In this document: positions 45,401 through 54,458 of the stretch, one piece after another
Position numbering within the stretch: position 1 is the stretch's first letter
How the letters are laid out: every line of letters starts with the position of its first letter
Assembly: GCF_024622505.1 (NCBI RefSeq)
Contig: NZ_JANKAS010000002.1
Location: 248,001 to 312,000 of the forward strand
Length of the DNA stretch: 64,000 nt
DNA from: Irregularibacter muris
GTDB taxonomy: Bacteria; Bacillota; Clostridia; Eubacteriales; Garciellaceae
Direction of reading: 5' to 3'
The notes under the pieces: generated by a model
The model's input: the letters and a program-made list of their open reading frames with translations, nothing else
Database searches by the model: none
Told to the model about the DNA's origin: nothing
Translations under genes and position numbers: made by a program

Positions 45401-46786
45401 TAATGTACTAAATCTATCAATCACCTGTTGATTTTTTATTTTTACAGCACCGATTTCAGTAATTTGATTTTTATCTGGTGATAATCCTGTGGTTTCAATG
45501 TCAAAGACGATAAAGGTTTGATCTAGCTCCCCCTGATTTTCCCCCCACACTACGGCGTCATCATCATCAACCAAGTAACCTTCTACCCCATAGATCACTT
45601 TAATATTATTCTTTTTACCCGCATTCATCGCATCTGGATAAGCTTGTAGTACTCCATGATCTGTTACTGCTATGGCCTGATGTCCCCATCTCGCTGCTTG
45701 CTCTATAATACTTTTAATATTAGAAATACCATCCATGGCACTAAACTGTGAATGAACATGCAACTCAACTCTTTTTTCCTCACAGGTATCTATTTTTTCC
45801 TGATGATTATAGAGTTGGACATCTTTGGCCATTACCACTATCTCTCTACTATATTTGTCAAATTGCACCTCCCCTTTTACTCTCACATAAGGGTTTTCAG
45901 TTAAGTCCTCCTGCATCGACTCTAATGCATCTTTTTTATCAAAGGCTTTGACGGTAATGGAATTAGAATAATCTGTTATATTAAAAGTTATAATTCCTTT
46001 ATTATTGTTGAACAATCGACATTCCAAATCAAATACATGACCCTGAATAATTATGGTTCCTGACTCTAAGCTAACTTTCTCTATATGAGTAGGAATGCCA
46101 GTAATGTTTTTCCCTTTAATTACACGACGGGTAAAGCTTTTTTCTTGCCTATGATTTTCATTATTCGCTGTTTTAACTATGCTATCATCTTGCTGAACTA
46201 CAGTCTTTTCAATAATCTTCCTAAGCTCTTTTTCCTTTAAATTGTGAAATTCACCCTTGTCTACATTATCCTGTCTGATGATGAATTCCACTTTAAAAGG
46301 TTGGATGACTTTTTTTGATAGTTTTTCCCGAATAAATGCAGGTATGTTTCTATTATGAATTGATTCTAATGCAATTTGAGAATCTGCCTTTATTATAAGA
46401 ATATTATTATCTATCTTCCAATCTTCAAGGGGAATGGAAGATATAATGGAGGGGTAATCTTTTTTTACCCATAAAAATAATTCCTTCCTACCTTCTGTAT
46501 ACCAGTCTTGTATGGAATTATACTTTCTATCCTCCGCAGACAAGGAGGTAATTTCTCTATAGGTAATATGAATATCCTTTACAAAAGGATAGTAAGTTAA
46601 ACAATAATTTTCTAATTCTTTAATTAAAATATTTTCAATCTTAAAAGGACCTTCTAAAATTATTTCCCAGCTATTCAGGTCCTTGTTTACTTTTACTTTT
46701 TTTATTTGACAATTATTTAGAAATGTAAATTGATTGTTCTGAATTATTTTATCGAAAAATTTGTTTTTTTTCTCTATTGAATGCAA
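42473..46786 (-). CDS. polC: DNA polymerase III PolC-type alpha subunit
   Basis: The replicative polymerase of low-GC Gram-positives. The 1437 residues run: N-terminal domain, OB fold, PHP domain starting near residue 339 (VELHVHSQFSAMDG), and the embedded DEDD 3'-5' exonuclease near 425 (FIVFDIETTGLSP; HNAKFDISFI; HHRAVDDAEAT). Palm catalytic region includes EPDIDLNFSGEYQ, and the zinc-finger CPKCKHSQFF...CPVC lies just before. The start is TTG 46786, with GGAGG 8 nt upstream. It follows mgtC; ispG, a common upstream neighbour, is missing. Confidence 0.97.
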   Translation of the reverse strand: MHSIEKKNKFFDKIIQNNQFTFLNNCQIKKVKVNKDLNSWEIILEGPFKIENILIKELENYCLTYYPFVKDIHITYREITSLSAEDRKYNSIQDWYTEGRKELFLWVKKDYPSIISSIPLEDWKIDNNILIIKADSQIALESIHNRNIPAFIREKLSKKVIQPFKVEFIIRQDNVDKGEFHNLKEKELRKIIEKTVVQQDDSIVKTANNENHRQEKSFTRRVIKGKNITGIPTHIEKVSLESGTIIIQGHVFDLECRLFNNNKGIITFNITDYSNSITVKAFDKKDALESMQEDLTENPYVRVKGEVQFDKYSREIVVMAKDVQLYNHQEKIDTCEEKRVELHVHSQFSAMDGISNIKSIIEQAARWGHQAIAVTDHGVLQAYPDAMNAGKKNNIKVIYGVEGYLVDDDDAVVWGENQGELDQTFIVFDIETTGLSPDKNQITEIGAVKIKNQQVIDRFSTLINPECPIPLKITELTGITDEMVENQPKISEVLPTFLEFCDDAVLVAHNAKFDISFIKNKAFEMGRQVNNTILDTLALARMSLPQLKRHRLNNLAKYFDVKLLNHHRAVDDAEATAEIFMNLINMAKDKGANKLKDLNFIFTDKNAIKKMDTFHVIILVKNQIGLKNLYKIVSMSHIDYFYRRPRIPKSLLTELGEGLIIGTACEAGELYRALLRKAEESELKKLISFYDYLEIQPIENNKFLIEKGIVENSDGLKEINKKIVELGEKYNKPVVATCDVHFLQEHDKIFREILMTGQGFSDANNQPPLYLRTTDEMLMEFEYLGEKKCQEVVIKNTNLIAEQIEEILPIPQETFPPKIDGAEDDIYNMTMTTAHKIYGEDLPEVVQKRLDKELNSIISNGYAVLYLIAHKLVAKSLQDGYLVGSRGSVGSSLVATFTDITEVNPLPPHYICPKCKHSQFFDSNVVGVGPDLPDANCPVCNSPYKKDGFDIPFEVFLGFEGDKEPDIDLNFSGEYQPVAHRYTEELFGKGQVFRAGTIGTIADKTAYGFVKNYVDEKEKVLHNAEMNRLVRGCTGIKRSTGQHPGGIMVVPADKEIYDFSPIQRPADDQETDIITTHFDYHSLSGRLLKLDILGHDDPTVIRMLEDLTGMDATKIPLDDEKTMSIFTSPEALNVSNEDIGSTVGTFGIPEFGTRFVRQMLEDTKPTAFADLIRISGLSHGTDVWLNNAQELVRNNTCSIKEVISTRDDIMVYLIYKGLKPKYAFKIMESVRKGRGLGEEDQAEMEKNGVPQWYIESCKKIKYMFPKAHASAYVMMAFRIAYFKVHFPLAFYATYFSVRADDFDADLIIKGRDTINEKIKELEGKGNALTVKERGLLTVLEIALEMYCRGFKVLPVDLYKSHADKFILHDDALLAPFNSLQGLGIKAAYSIMQSREEGKFISKEDLRERSRISKTVIEILDQHGSLEGLPDSNQLSLF

Positions 46787-46802
46787 TATATTTTCCTCCT
46801 TG

Positions 46803-47471
46803 TTAATACAGCAACTTAACAGAAAGAACCTCCTCTAAAGCTGAAATTTCCTGTACGAATTCTTCTCCGCTAACAGAAGAGGGTAACTTTAATAAAAAGT
46901 CGAACTTAATGTTGTCTTTCTCTGATGTAATCATCTCAATATTATTTACCTTTATATTTAGGGAGTTTATCTTATCACTAATTTTTTGTAGTTGCCCAGA
47001 TTCATTTACAGTAATTACCACCACATGCTGAAAGCGTTTTTTTGAAATATAGAGTAATTCAGCCTTATTAAATACGACTAGAGCTAGAAATACAAAAAAT
47101 GTAGAAAGTAAACTTAAAATATATAGCCCTGCACCAATGGATAATCCTATACACCCGATTGTCCAGATACTAGCGGCTGTTGTTAAACCCTTTACACTAT
47201 CTCCTTCTCTAATAATGGTTCCAACTCCTAAGAAACCAATTCCGCTAATAACCTGTGCTCCTAAACGTGTTGGATCTAACCTCGGTGATAGCTGATATAA
47301 TTCGTACATTCTAATGGATATCATCATGACTATAGTAGCTCCTGTGCAAACTAAAATGTGAGTTCTAAAACCCGCGGGTTTATTGGTATACTCTCTTTCA
47401 TAGCCAATAAGACCACTTAAAAGCAGGGCCAATAATAATCTCTTAAACATCTCCAAATTAGATAACTCCAA
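46803..47471 (-). CDS. MgtC/SapB family membrane protein
   Basis: A 222-residue protein with 4-5 membrane helices in the first 130 residues. It carries the MgtC signature (RLLLALLLSGLIGYEREYTNKPAGFRTH; GVGTIIREGDSVKGLTTAASIW) and a soluble ACT-like C-terminal domain. TTG 47471 is favoured over GTG 47480, since the GGAG lies at proper distance only from TTG. MgtC proteins act in magnesium limitation or ATPase control, but function varies. It lies between a glycosyltransferase and polC, an unusual place. Confidence 0.85.
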   Translation of the reverse strand: MELSNLEMFKRLLLALLLSGLIGYEREYTNKPAGFRTHILVCTGATIVMMISIRMYELYQLSPRLDPTRLGAQVISGIGFLGVGTIIREGDSVKGLTTAASIWTIGCIGLSIGAGLYILSLLSTFFVFLALVVFNKAELLYISKKRFQHVVVITVNESGQLQKISDKINSLNIKVNNIEMITSEKDNIKFDFLLKLPSSVSGEEFVQEISALEEVLSVKLLY

Positions 47472-47488
47472 TGATATCACTCCATAAA

Positions 47489-48118
47489 TTATGAGATTTT
47501 AATAATTTTAATAATTTCCCAATACATTTTTAATCTTGCTGAAAAACCCTTAAACAAGCCTAGTTTTTCTTCTTTCATAACATGGGTCATATTTGCCATT
47601 GGCACCCCTACGGAGGGAATATTGTTTTTTCTGACATATCTTGTTAAAGCAACTTCCATACCAAAACGTGATATCTCCAAATGTGCCAGTTGTTGAAAAA
47701 TTTCTCTTTTCACTACTCTTTGCCCAGTTAAAAATGGTGCTACTTTCTGAGCAAAGTCGGTAGCTAACCTACCATCAGAAAATAGTCCATAGGTCATTTG
47801 AACATCGGTACCAAGAATAGGTTCAATAAGATCAGTAATATGTTCAGGAGTCAATCCTATCAAGTCGGCGTCAAGTAGAACTAAAGTATCTGCATCGGTG
47901 CTATGAACCCCTTTCATAATCGCTCCACCTTTGCCTTGGTTTTTTTCCAAACGGATTGCCTTAATGCCATTTTTAACAGCAACATGATAGGTATTATCTT
48001 CAGAACCATCGTCCACTACAATGATCTCATCGATTATTTCAACTTTTTTCACCGCATTTAATACGTTTTCTATTCTACTTTCTTCATTGAAAGCAGGTAT
48101 AATGGCTGCAATCTTCAT
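47489..48118 (-). CDS. Family 2 glycosyltransferase
   Basis: A 209-residue GT-A fold enzyme. The N-terminal nucleotide-sugar binding segment is IPAFNEESRIENVL, followed by IIVVDDGSEDNT, GKGGAIMKG and the metal-binding DADLIGLTPEH (DxD-type). It has no transmembrane helix and lacks the C-terminal membrane domain of some dolichol-phosphate mannosyltransferases, so it is a soluble or peripheral enzyme. The acceptor is unknown. It sits where ispG is normally found, between rseP and mgtC. Confidence 0.85.
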   Translation of the reverse strand: MKIAAIIPAFNEESRIENVLNAVKKVEIIDEIIVVDDGSEDNTYHVAVKNGIKAIRLEKNQGKGGAIMKGVHSTDADTLVLLDADLIGLTPEHITDLIEPILGTDVQMTYGLFSDGRLATDFAQKVAPFLTGQRVVKREIFQQLAHLEISRFGMEVALTRYVRKNNIPSVGVPMANMTHVMKEEKLGLFKGFSARLKMYWEIIKIIKIS

Positions 48119-48225
48119 GGGTTTCCTCCGTTATTCTATATTTTTTTCGTTTTTTATTCTGAGATTTTTTATCACATTCTGGAAAGCTTTCTTGTGTTTA
48201 GGCTACGAATATTTCTACGGTTTTT

Positions 48226-49236
48226 CTAAAAAAGGTTGGTAAATCTTGTAATATCTCTATATCCAATAAATACAGCTAGTATCATTAATAGTACAAATCC
48301 TACAAAATGAAACATTCCCTCTTTTTCTGGCTTTACAGGTTTGCCCCTTATACCCTCAATAGCAAGAAAAAATAATCGGCTACCATCTAAGGCTGGAATT
48401 GGCAGCAAATTAAACACGGCTAAGTTTAAACTGATCATGGCTGCCAAATGAATTACAGGTAATAAACCACTCTTAGCTGCTTCATTAACAATAGCCACAA
48501 CACCAACTGGACCGACTAAACCACTTGTATCACCCTTTCCTATAATCAGCTGTCCTAGATAGTTCAACATTGTCCCAGTAAGAAAAATTATTTGATGTAT
48601 TGATGAAGTAACTGCATTCATTATGGAACTTTCTGAACGGGGGACAATCCCAATTCTATATCTTGCTAAATCCTTGTCAAATTTAGGATGAATATTTAGC
48701 TCTTCAAGGGTACTGTTTCTATTCACAATAACATTTAACTGTCCATCTTTATTCGTGGTTATAATATTCTCAATCTGTGTATAATTTTTGATAGACTGAC
48801 CATTTATCTCAACGATTTGATCTCCGGGTCTTAGCCCAGCTTCATAAGCCGGATATTCTTTATCCACTTCTTTAATGGTCGTAGTAGGGGTACCTACTGA
48901 ATAGAAAACTATGGTGAGCAAGATAATTGCTAAAATGATATTCATAAAAGAACCTGCTGCAAATACAGCCGCTCTTCCTAACTTGCTTTGATTACTAAGA
49001 CTTTTTACATCATGAGAATCTTCATCCTCTCCTAGCATCTTGCAAAAACCACCTAGAGGCAATGCCCTTAAACTATATACTGTTTCCCCTTTTTTAAATC
49101 CAAAAATCTTTGGCCCCATACCTACGGCAAACTCTTCCACTTTTACTCCAATCAACTTCGCCACACTATAGTGACCAAATTCATGAAATATAACGAGAAT
49201 ACCAAATATAATTAAAGAAAAAATTATTGTACTCAC
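48226..49236 (-). CDS. rseP: RseP-family site-2 zinc metalloprotease
   Basis: Intramembrane protease (RasP in Bacillus) that cleaves anti-sigma factors and remnant signal peptides. The 336 residues contain the HEFGHYSVAKLIG zinc motif in the first helix, a PDZ domain (YPAYEAGLRPGDQIVEINGQ) and the second active-site motif NLLPIPALDGSRLFF. Several membrane helices flank these. In Bacillus dxr precedes rasP directly; here an AI-2E permease gene takes that place. Confidence 0.95.
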   Translation of the reverse strand: MSTIIFSLIIFGILVIFHEFGHYSVAKLIGVKVEEFAVGMGPKIFGFKKGETVYSLRALPLGGFCKMLGEDEDSHDVKSLSNQSKLGRAAVFAAGSFMNIILAIILLTIVFYSVGTPTTTIKEVDKEYPAYEAGLRPGDQIVEINGQSIKNYTQIENIITTNKDGQLNVIVNRNSTLEELNIHPKFDKDLARYRIGIVPRSESSIMNAVTSSIHQIIFLTGTMLNYLGQLIIGKGDTSGLVGPVGVVAIVNEAAKSGLLPVIHLAAMISLNLAVFNLLPIPALDGSRLFFLAIEGIRGKPVKPEKEGMFHFVGFVLLMILAVFIGYRDITRFTNLF

Positions 49237-49430
49237 TCCATCACCGTCCTTAATATTGATTAGGTCTATTTCTAGAATTTATATTATTTTTCTCTAAATA
49301 AGAGTATTTTCTTTATTGATATCTACCATATTTTACCCCAAAAATCTCTTTTCAAGCCACAAGTCCTATCTATTTTAAATTTTTCTTTTGTAATCGATAA
49401 ATCGGGTATAGTATTTTCTCTATTCTTATC

Positions 49431-50471
49431 CTAGATTTTGCGCTTATTATAATGATATATGAAGTTTTTTAACATAACTAAAATAATAGGACCGATGAAT
49501 ATTCCTGCAATCCCTATTAATTTATATCCTACATAAATAGCAAATATAATAAAAAGAGAATGGATTTCAAACTCTTTATTCACTAATTTCATTTGCAATA
49601 TTTGCCGATTTATATTAATGATAATAAACAATATTAATAAACCCAAGCTTAAATAATAATTTTTTATAATAAGACAATAAAGAATTCCTGGTAAAAAGAC
49701 AATACCTGGACCGATTATAGGCAAAATATCCGCTATGCCTGCTAATATCCCAATTGAAAAAGGAAAGGGTATTCCTAGTATATATAGCCCTAATATTATT
49801 TGTATAGTGGTTACCAAAATAATTTGTATATATATGAATATCATCTTTTTCCCAAGAGATAAAAGGTCAATAATATATTCTTTAGTAGATATATAGAGGG
49901 AAGAGGGAAGTATTTTCTTTAATATTTTTAAGAAATATTTTTTATCCTTTGAAATAAAATAAGCACTGATCATGCTAATAATACAAAATAAAATACTTGA
50001 AGAAAAGTTTTCAAAAGCATTAATAAATCCCTGTCTAATGGTATCTAGGTTTTTTGTTATAGTTAGTATGCTATTATAAGCTATATTTTCAAAATTTGCT
50101 TCCCATTGTTTTATAATCCCCATTGTACTCAACCATTTATGAAGGTATAGCATGATTTTATTAATAAATGTATAAATCCTTGACCATTGATTAAGCATTA
50201 TGCCTAATTCATTTAAAATTATTCCTAGAATCAAAAATATTGTGGTTGCAATTAAAAATAAAATAAATACCATACTAATTAAGGTGCCTATATTTCTTTT
50301 CATATAAAATGTTTTTTCCATAAATTTTACTATAGGCTCTATTAGTATGGCAATAAATATCCCTAATACAAAAGGTCCTAACACGGAAAAAAATATTGTA
50401 GTTAATATTACAATACCTAAACTAATGATAAAATACCCATTTCTTTTTATTTCTTTTTTCAATTCACTCAC
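49431..50471 (-). CDS. AI-2E family transporter
   Basis: A 346-residue polytopic membrane protein with about eight helices, very rich in Ile, Leu and Phe. Characteristic features are GPFVLGIFIAILIEPIVKF at the N-terminus and 'GIPFPFSIGILAGIADILPIIGPGIVFLPGIL', the AI-2E permease signature, near residue 240. Members carry various small or charged solutes. It occupies the position of dxr in the canonical operon and is followed 5 nt away by cdsA on the upstream side. Confidence 0.85.
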   Translation of the reverse strand: MSELKKEIKRNGYFIISLGIVILTTIFFSVLGPFVLGIFIAILIEPIVKFMEKTFYMKRNIGTLISMVFILFLIATTIFLILGIILNELGIMLNQWSRIYTFINKIMLYLHKWLSTMGIIKQWEANFENIAYNSILTITKNLDTIRQGFINAFENFSSSILFCIISMISAYFISKDKKYFLKILKKILPSSLYISTKEYIIDLLSLGKKMIFIYIQIILVTTIQIILGLYILGIPFPFSIGILAGIADILPIIGPGIVFLPGILYCLIIKNYYLSLGLLILFIIININRQILQMKLVNKEFEIHSLFIIFAIYVGYKLIGIAGIFIGPIILVMLKNFIYHYNKRKI

Positions 50472-50476
50472 CCATA

Positions 50477-51271
50477 TTATAATATAAAAATGCTTATATA
50501 ATAATATACGACAGGTGCAGTGAAAAGTATGCTATCAAATCTATCTAATACGCCTCCATGTCCAGGAAAAATATTTCCAAAATCCTTAATGCCATAAGTT
50601 CTTTTAATAGAGGAAGCTGTTAAATCACCAAGTTGAGAGATGACACTGGTAATTCCTCCTAAGACTACAAAATGTACCAAGGACATTGAAATATCATAGG
50701 CTTTTAAAATATATAATCCAAATAATAGGCTCACGAATAAGCTCCCTATTATTCCTCCTATGGCTCCTTCTATTGTTTTTTTAGGACTGATGGAGGGGCA
50801 TAATTTGTTTTTACCCAAAAATATTCCTGTAAAATATGCAAACGTATCGGTTGAAAAAGCAATAAGAAATACTAACCAAATCAAATATTTCCCATAGGGA
50901 ATATTTGAAAAAAGTAAAATATGTCCAAATAAAAAACTAATATAAAATATTCCACCGAAACTCAATAACGCCATCTTAAAAGAGGGTTCTTTCGTAAATA
51001 ATTGATACACTAAATGAAAGATAAATAGAAAAACCAGGTATGGAATAATATATTTTGGAAAGCTTGACATAAGAATGAGTAAGCCTATATTGAATATTAT
51101 CTCAATGATAATATTTATCTTTATATCTTGGCTTTCCATAGCTTTATACAATTCCCAAAGACCTATAGATGTTAAAATAATTGTGCCCACCAATAATGGT
51201 AGATTTCCTAGTAATATAACAAGTATTAGTAAGGGGATTCCTAAAATTGCTGTAACTATTCTTTTAAACAT
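50477..51271 (-). CDS. cdsA: Phosphatidate cytidylyltransferase
   Basis: Makes CDP-diacylglycerol, the precursor used by PgsA. The 264-residue polytopic membrane protein starts at ATG 51271, 6 nt after GGGGGT. It carries the CDS signature near its C-terminus (SVISQLGDLTASSIKRTYGIKDFGNIFPGHGGVLDRFDS) preceded by FSTDTFAYFTG. It follows uppS with overlap of reading context, as in most bacteria. Confidence 0.95.
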   Translation of the reverse strand: MFKRIVTAILGIPLLILVILLGNLPLLVGTIILTSIGLWELYKAMESQDIKINIIIEIIFNIGLLILMSSFPKYIIPYLVFLFIFHLVYQLFTKEPSFKMALLSFGGIFYISFLFGHILLFSNIPYGKYLIWLVFLIAFSTDTFAYFTGIFLGKNKLCPSISPKKTIEGAIGGIIGSLFVSLLFGLYILKAYDISMSLVHFVVLGGITSVISQLGDLTASSIKRTYGIKDFGNIFPGHGGVLDRFDSILFTAPVVYYYISIFIL

Positions 51272-51291
51272 CGATATACCCCCATCCTTTA

Positions 51292-52053
51292 TCATATTCC
51301 TCCATACCTACGATCTCTTACTTGATAAGATATAATTGCTTCCATTAAATTTTCTTTTTTAAAGTCAGGCCATAATATATCCGTAAAGCAAAATTCTGTA
51401 TATGCTAATTGCCATAATAAAAAATTACTTATTCTCATTTCTCCTCCAGGTCTTATCAATAAATCTGGATCAGGTAAATTTGCTGTATATAAATAGTTTT
51501 CTACAGTGTTCTCATTGATATTTTCTATTTTTAAATTACCTTTTTGCACCGCATTTAACATATCCTTAAATCCATGTATTAGCTCATCTCGTCCCCCATA
51601 ATTTAGAGCAACGTTTACTATTAATCCTGTATTTTCTCCAGTTAAGGTCATGGCATCTAGAATAGCTTTCTTTGATTTCTCTGGTAAAGTATCAATCTCA
51701 CCTATGGCATTTATCTTAATATTATTCCTATGTAGTTCATCTACTTCTTTATTCAGGTACTCGACTAGAAGATTCATTAGAGCATCTACTTCATTTTTAG
51801 GTCTTTTCCAGTTTTCAGTTGAAAATGCATACAGCGTCAAAACTTCAATTCCAATATCCGAACTTGTTCTTATTACTTCTCTAAGGGTTTCTACTCCAGC
51901 ACGATGTCCAGCCATACGTGGTAAACCTCTTTTTTTAGCCCATCGTCCATTACCATCCATGATAATCGCAATATGTTTAGGCAGTTTTTCTTTATCTATA
52001 TTATGCTCTTGACTTTGGATATCTTTTCTCTTTTTGTTCTTTAAAAAAAACAT
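51292..52053 (-). CDS. uppS: Undecaprenyl diphosphate synthase
   Basis: Cis-prenyltransferase supplying the lipid carrier for cell-wall synthesis. The 253 residues show the [20 protein letters not shown] motif with catalytic Asp, [27 protein letters not shown] and [17 protein letters not shown]. The substrate IPP would come from the MEP pathway, two usual neighbours of which (dxr, ispG) are not found here. Confidence 0.97.
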   Translation of the reverse strand: MFFLKNKKRKDIQSQEHNIDKEKLPKHIAIIMDGNGRWAKKRGLPRMAGHRAGVETLREVIRTSSDIGIEVLTLYAFSTENWKRPKNEVDALMNLLVEYLNKEVDELHRNNIKINAIGEIDTLPEKSKKAILDAMTLTGENTGLIVNVALNYGGRDELIHGFKDMLNAVQKGNLKIENINENTVENYLYTANLPDPDLLIRPGGEMRISNFLLWQLAYTEFCFTDILWPDFKKENLMEAIISYQVRDRRYGGI

Positions 52054-52083
52054 GACGTTAAAAACCTCCTAGTGAAATAAAAA

Positions 52084-52103
52084 CCCCCCTAAGTAAAAGG
52101 GGG
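52084..52103 (-). terminator. Attenuator before uppS
   Basis: On the minus strand CCCCCT and AGGGGGG pair around a 7-8-nt loop and are followed by TTTTTATTT. It lies between the 67-aa gene and uppS. Confidence 0.7.
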
Positions 52104-52108
52104 CTGAA

Positions 52109-52312
52109 CTAAAAAAATGAAATCAATAATTCAATACAATTAATATCTGTTTCCCTTATTCTCAGTATATAGGGATCCTTTAAATGCTCATCAAAGGAAA
52201 CATTGGAGTTATTGTTTGGAATTGTTTTAAGAACTTTTACTTGTTTTCCCTGTCGCTCAAAAAAATTCTGACCAACCTCTAAAGGTAATCCAAGGAAATC
52301 TTGGATATTCAT
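52109..52312 (-). CDS. Unknown 67-residue protein between frr and uppS
   Basis: ATG 52312 follows GGAGGTTTAGTAG, so it is well placed for translation and is coupled to frr, whose stop codon is 3 nt before it. The product, MNIQDFLGLPLEVGQNFFER and onward, is soluble without cysteine clusters or membrane segments; one Cys occurs near its end. I do not recognise a family. Position, RBS and terminator downstream suggest a true gene. It may be a lineage-specific small protein with a role near ribosome recycling or isoprenoid synthesis. Confidence 0.75.
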   Translation of the reverse strand: MNIQDFLGLPLEVGQNFFERQGKQVKVLKTIPNNNSNVSFDEHLKDPYILRIRETDINCIELLISFF

Positions 52313-52315
52313 CTA

Positions 52316-52873
52316 CTAAACCTCCATTATCTCCTGGGTTTTAATTTCAATTAAATTATCCACTTTATCTATATATTTATCAGTGATTTTTTGTATTTCA
52401 TCTTGGGCTACTCTTAAATCATCTTCAGAGATTATGCTATCTTTTTCTGCCTTTTTCAGCTCATCATTGGAGCTTCTTCTGATATTTCGAATAGCTACCT
52501 TTGCATCCTCACCATATTTTCTAACTAGCTTGGATAACTCTTTTCTTCTTTCTTCTGTTAATTGTGGAATGACTAGTCTTATAATTTTCCCATCATTACT
52601 AGGATTTAAACCTAAATCAGATTTGATAATCGCCTTTTCTATATCTCCTATAATCTTACCATCCCATGGCTGTATAACCAACATTCTAGGTTCAGGAGTA
52701 CTAATGTTGGAAAGCTGACTCAATGGCGTGGGAGTGCCATAATACTCCACACTAATCCTATCTAAAATGCTAGGATTAGCCCTTCCTGCTCGCAATGTAC
52801 CAAACTCATTTTTAAGACTTTCAATACCTTTTTCCATTTTTTCTGTTGCTTCTTTTTTGACTTGATTTAACAT
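52316..52873 (-). CDS. frr: Ribosome recycling factor
   Basis: Splits post-termination ribosomes with EF-G. The 185-residue three-helix protein has the typical motifs '[32 protein letters not shown]' and '[15 protein letters not shown]' and a C-terminal helix. It overlaps pyrH by 7 nt, so the two are translationally coupled. Confidence 0.98.
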   Translation of the reverse strand: MLNQVKKEATEKMEKGIESLKNEFGTLRAGRANPSILDRISVEYYGTPTPLSQLSNISTPEPRMLVIQPWDGKIIGDIEKAIIKSDLGLNPSNDGKIIRLVIPQLTEERRKELSKLVRKYGEDAKVAIRNIRRSSNDELKKAEKDSIISEDDLRVAQDEIQKITDKYIDKVDNLIEIKTQEIMEV

Positions 52874-53589
52874 TTTCTATCCTCCTTTACATATGTGCCA
52901 ATGTCCTCACCCAAAACAACTCTTTTTATGTTTTCGGGATCTTGCAGCCCAAATACAATGATTGGAATACCGTTATCCATACATAGAGAAGTAGCCGTAG
53001 AATCCATAACCTTTAAACCTTTTTGCAACACATCAATGTAGGTTAGGCTATCAAATTTTTTCGCATCATTATTTGTTATCGGATCACTATCATATACTCC
53101 ATCAACTTTTTTAGCCAGCAAAATAACATCAGCTTCTATTTCTGCGGCTCTTAAAGCTGCAGTAGTATCTGTTGAAAAGAATGGATTACCGGTACCTGAT
53201 GCAAATATAACGACTCGTCCTTTCTCTAGATGACGCACTGCCCTTCTTCTAATATAGGGTTCTGCTATTTGACGCATTTCTATTGCTGTTTGAACTCTTA
53301 CGGGTATGTCGTAATTTTCTAAAGCATCCTGTAGGGCTAAAGCATTAATTACTGTTGCTAGCATGCCCATGTGATCAGCAGTTGTACGGTCCATACCTTT
53401 TCCGCTTCTTCCTCGCCAAATATTACCTCCACCTACAACAATCGCAACTTCTACGCCTAAATCCCTTATCTCTTTAATATATTCACTAATAGATGCAATT
53501 ATATCGGTATCTAATCCAAATCCCCGATCTCCTGCTAAAGCTTCTCCACTCAATTTTAAAATAACTCTTTTATATTTAGGCCTGTGCAT
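52867..53589 (-). CDS. pyrH: UMP kinase
   Basis: Phosphorylates UMP to UDP, the amino-acid-kinase-type hexamer of bacteria. The 240 residues include [58 protein letters not shown] and [18 protein letters not shown]. It starts at ATG 53589 after GGAGGAAA and precedes frr in the rpsB-tsf-pyrH-frr cluster. Confidence 0.97.
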   Translation of the reverse strand: MHRPKYKRVILKLSGEALAGDRGFGLDTDIIASISEYIKEIRDLGVEVAIVVGGGNIWRGRSGKGMDRTTADHMGMLATVINALALQDALENYDIPVRVQTAIEMRQIAEPYIRRRAVRHLEKGRVVIFASGTGNPFFSTDTTAALRAAEIEADVILLAKKVDGVYDSDPITNNDAKKFDSLTYIDVLQKGLKVMDSTATSLCMDNGIPIIVFGLQDPENIKRVVLGEDIGTYVKEDRKC

Positions 53590-53656
53590 TATTTTCCTCC
53601 AATCCCTTGAATATATTTTTCTACAAATATATAAAAAACCCTTCTATTTTCAAAAA

Positions 53657-53682
53657 AAAGGAACACTTTTGTGTGTTCCTTT
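53657..53682 (-). terminator. Terminator between tsf and pyrH
   Basis: AAAGGAACAC (53657-53666) pairs with GTGTTCCTTT (53673-53682). On the minus strand the stem is followed by a T tract. Confidence 0.8.
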
Positions 53683-53704
53683 TCAGTTTTATTCTTCTAT
53701 AGGA

Positions 53705-54349
53705 TTAAGCCATTTGTCTTTTAACTTCGTCTGCGAAATTTTCTTCTCTTTTTTCTAAGCCTTCTCCCATCTGGTATCTAGTAAATCTTCTAATTTTAAC
53801 ATTTTCCCCTATTTTGGAGATTTGTTCTTTTACCATATCTCCTACTACTTTATCAGGATCTTTAACAAAAGGTTGTTCAAGAAGGCATATTTCTTTAAAA
53901 TACTTTTTCATTCTTCCTTCTATCATTTTGTCTACAATATGTTCAGGTTTTCCCTCATTTAATGCTTGGGCTTTTAATATGGATTTTTCTTTTTCTATCA
54001 TTTCTTGTGGAACTTCTTCAGCTTCTAGATAAAGTGGATTTGCTGCTGCTATGTGCATGGCTATATCACGTACGAAGGCTTTAAAATCTTCATTTTTAGC
54101 CACAAAATCAGTTTCACAATTCACTTCTACAAGTACGCCTATCTTTCCTCCAAGATGTATGTAAGATTCAACAATTCCTTCAGCCGCTATTCTGCCTGAT
54201 TTTTTAGCTGCCGCTGATAATCCCTTTTCTCTTAGTAGCTCAATAGCCTTTTCCATATTTCCATTTGTTTCTTCTAAAGCCTTTTTACAATTTAACATTC
54301 CCGCTCCAGTAGTTTCTCTTAATTCTTTGATCATAGCACTGGTAACCAT
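53705..54349 (-). CDS. tsf: Elongation factor Ts
   Basis: Nucleotide exchange factor for EF-Tu. The 214-residue protein has the short Firmicute-type architecture: N-terminal UBA-like [20 protein letters not shown], core with [16 protein letters not shown], and a tail KRQMA. Start ATG 54349 lies 8 nt after GGAGG. It follows rpsB. Confidence 0.97.
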   Translation of the reverse strand: MVTSAMIKELRETTGAGMLNCKKALEETNGNMEKAIELLREKGLSAAAKKSGRIAAEGIVESYIHLGGKIGVLVEVNCETDFVAKNEDFKAFVRDIAMHIAAANPLYLEAEEVPQEMIEKEKSILKAQALNEGKPEHIVDKMIEGRMKKYFKEICLLEQPFVKDPDKVVGDMVKEQISKIGENVKIRRFTRYQMGEGLEKREENFADEVKRQMA

Positions 54350-54408
54350 CCAAATAACCTCCTTATTTATAATGAATAATTTTCGTTATTTACCACACAT
54401 TTAAACAT

Positions 54409-54450
54409 ATGGGAGAAAGTAAAGGGACAATCCCTTATGCTTTCTCCCAT
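54409..54450. terminator. Hairpin between rpsB and tsf
   Basis: ATGGGAGAAAG (54409-54419) pairs with CTTTCTCCCAT (54440-54450), with an inner AGGG/CCCT pair. It is an attenuator in the rpsB-tsf unit, with stop codon proximity. Confidence 0.65.
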
Positions 54451-54458
54451 TAATTAAT

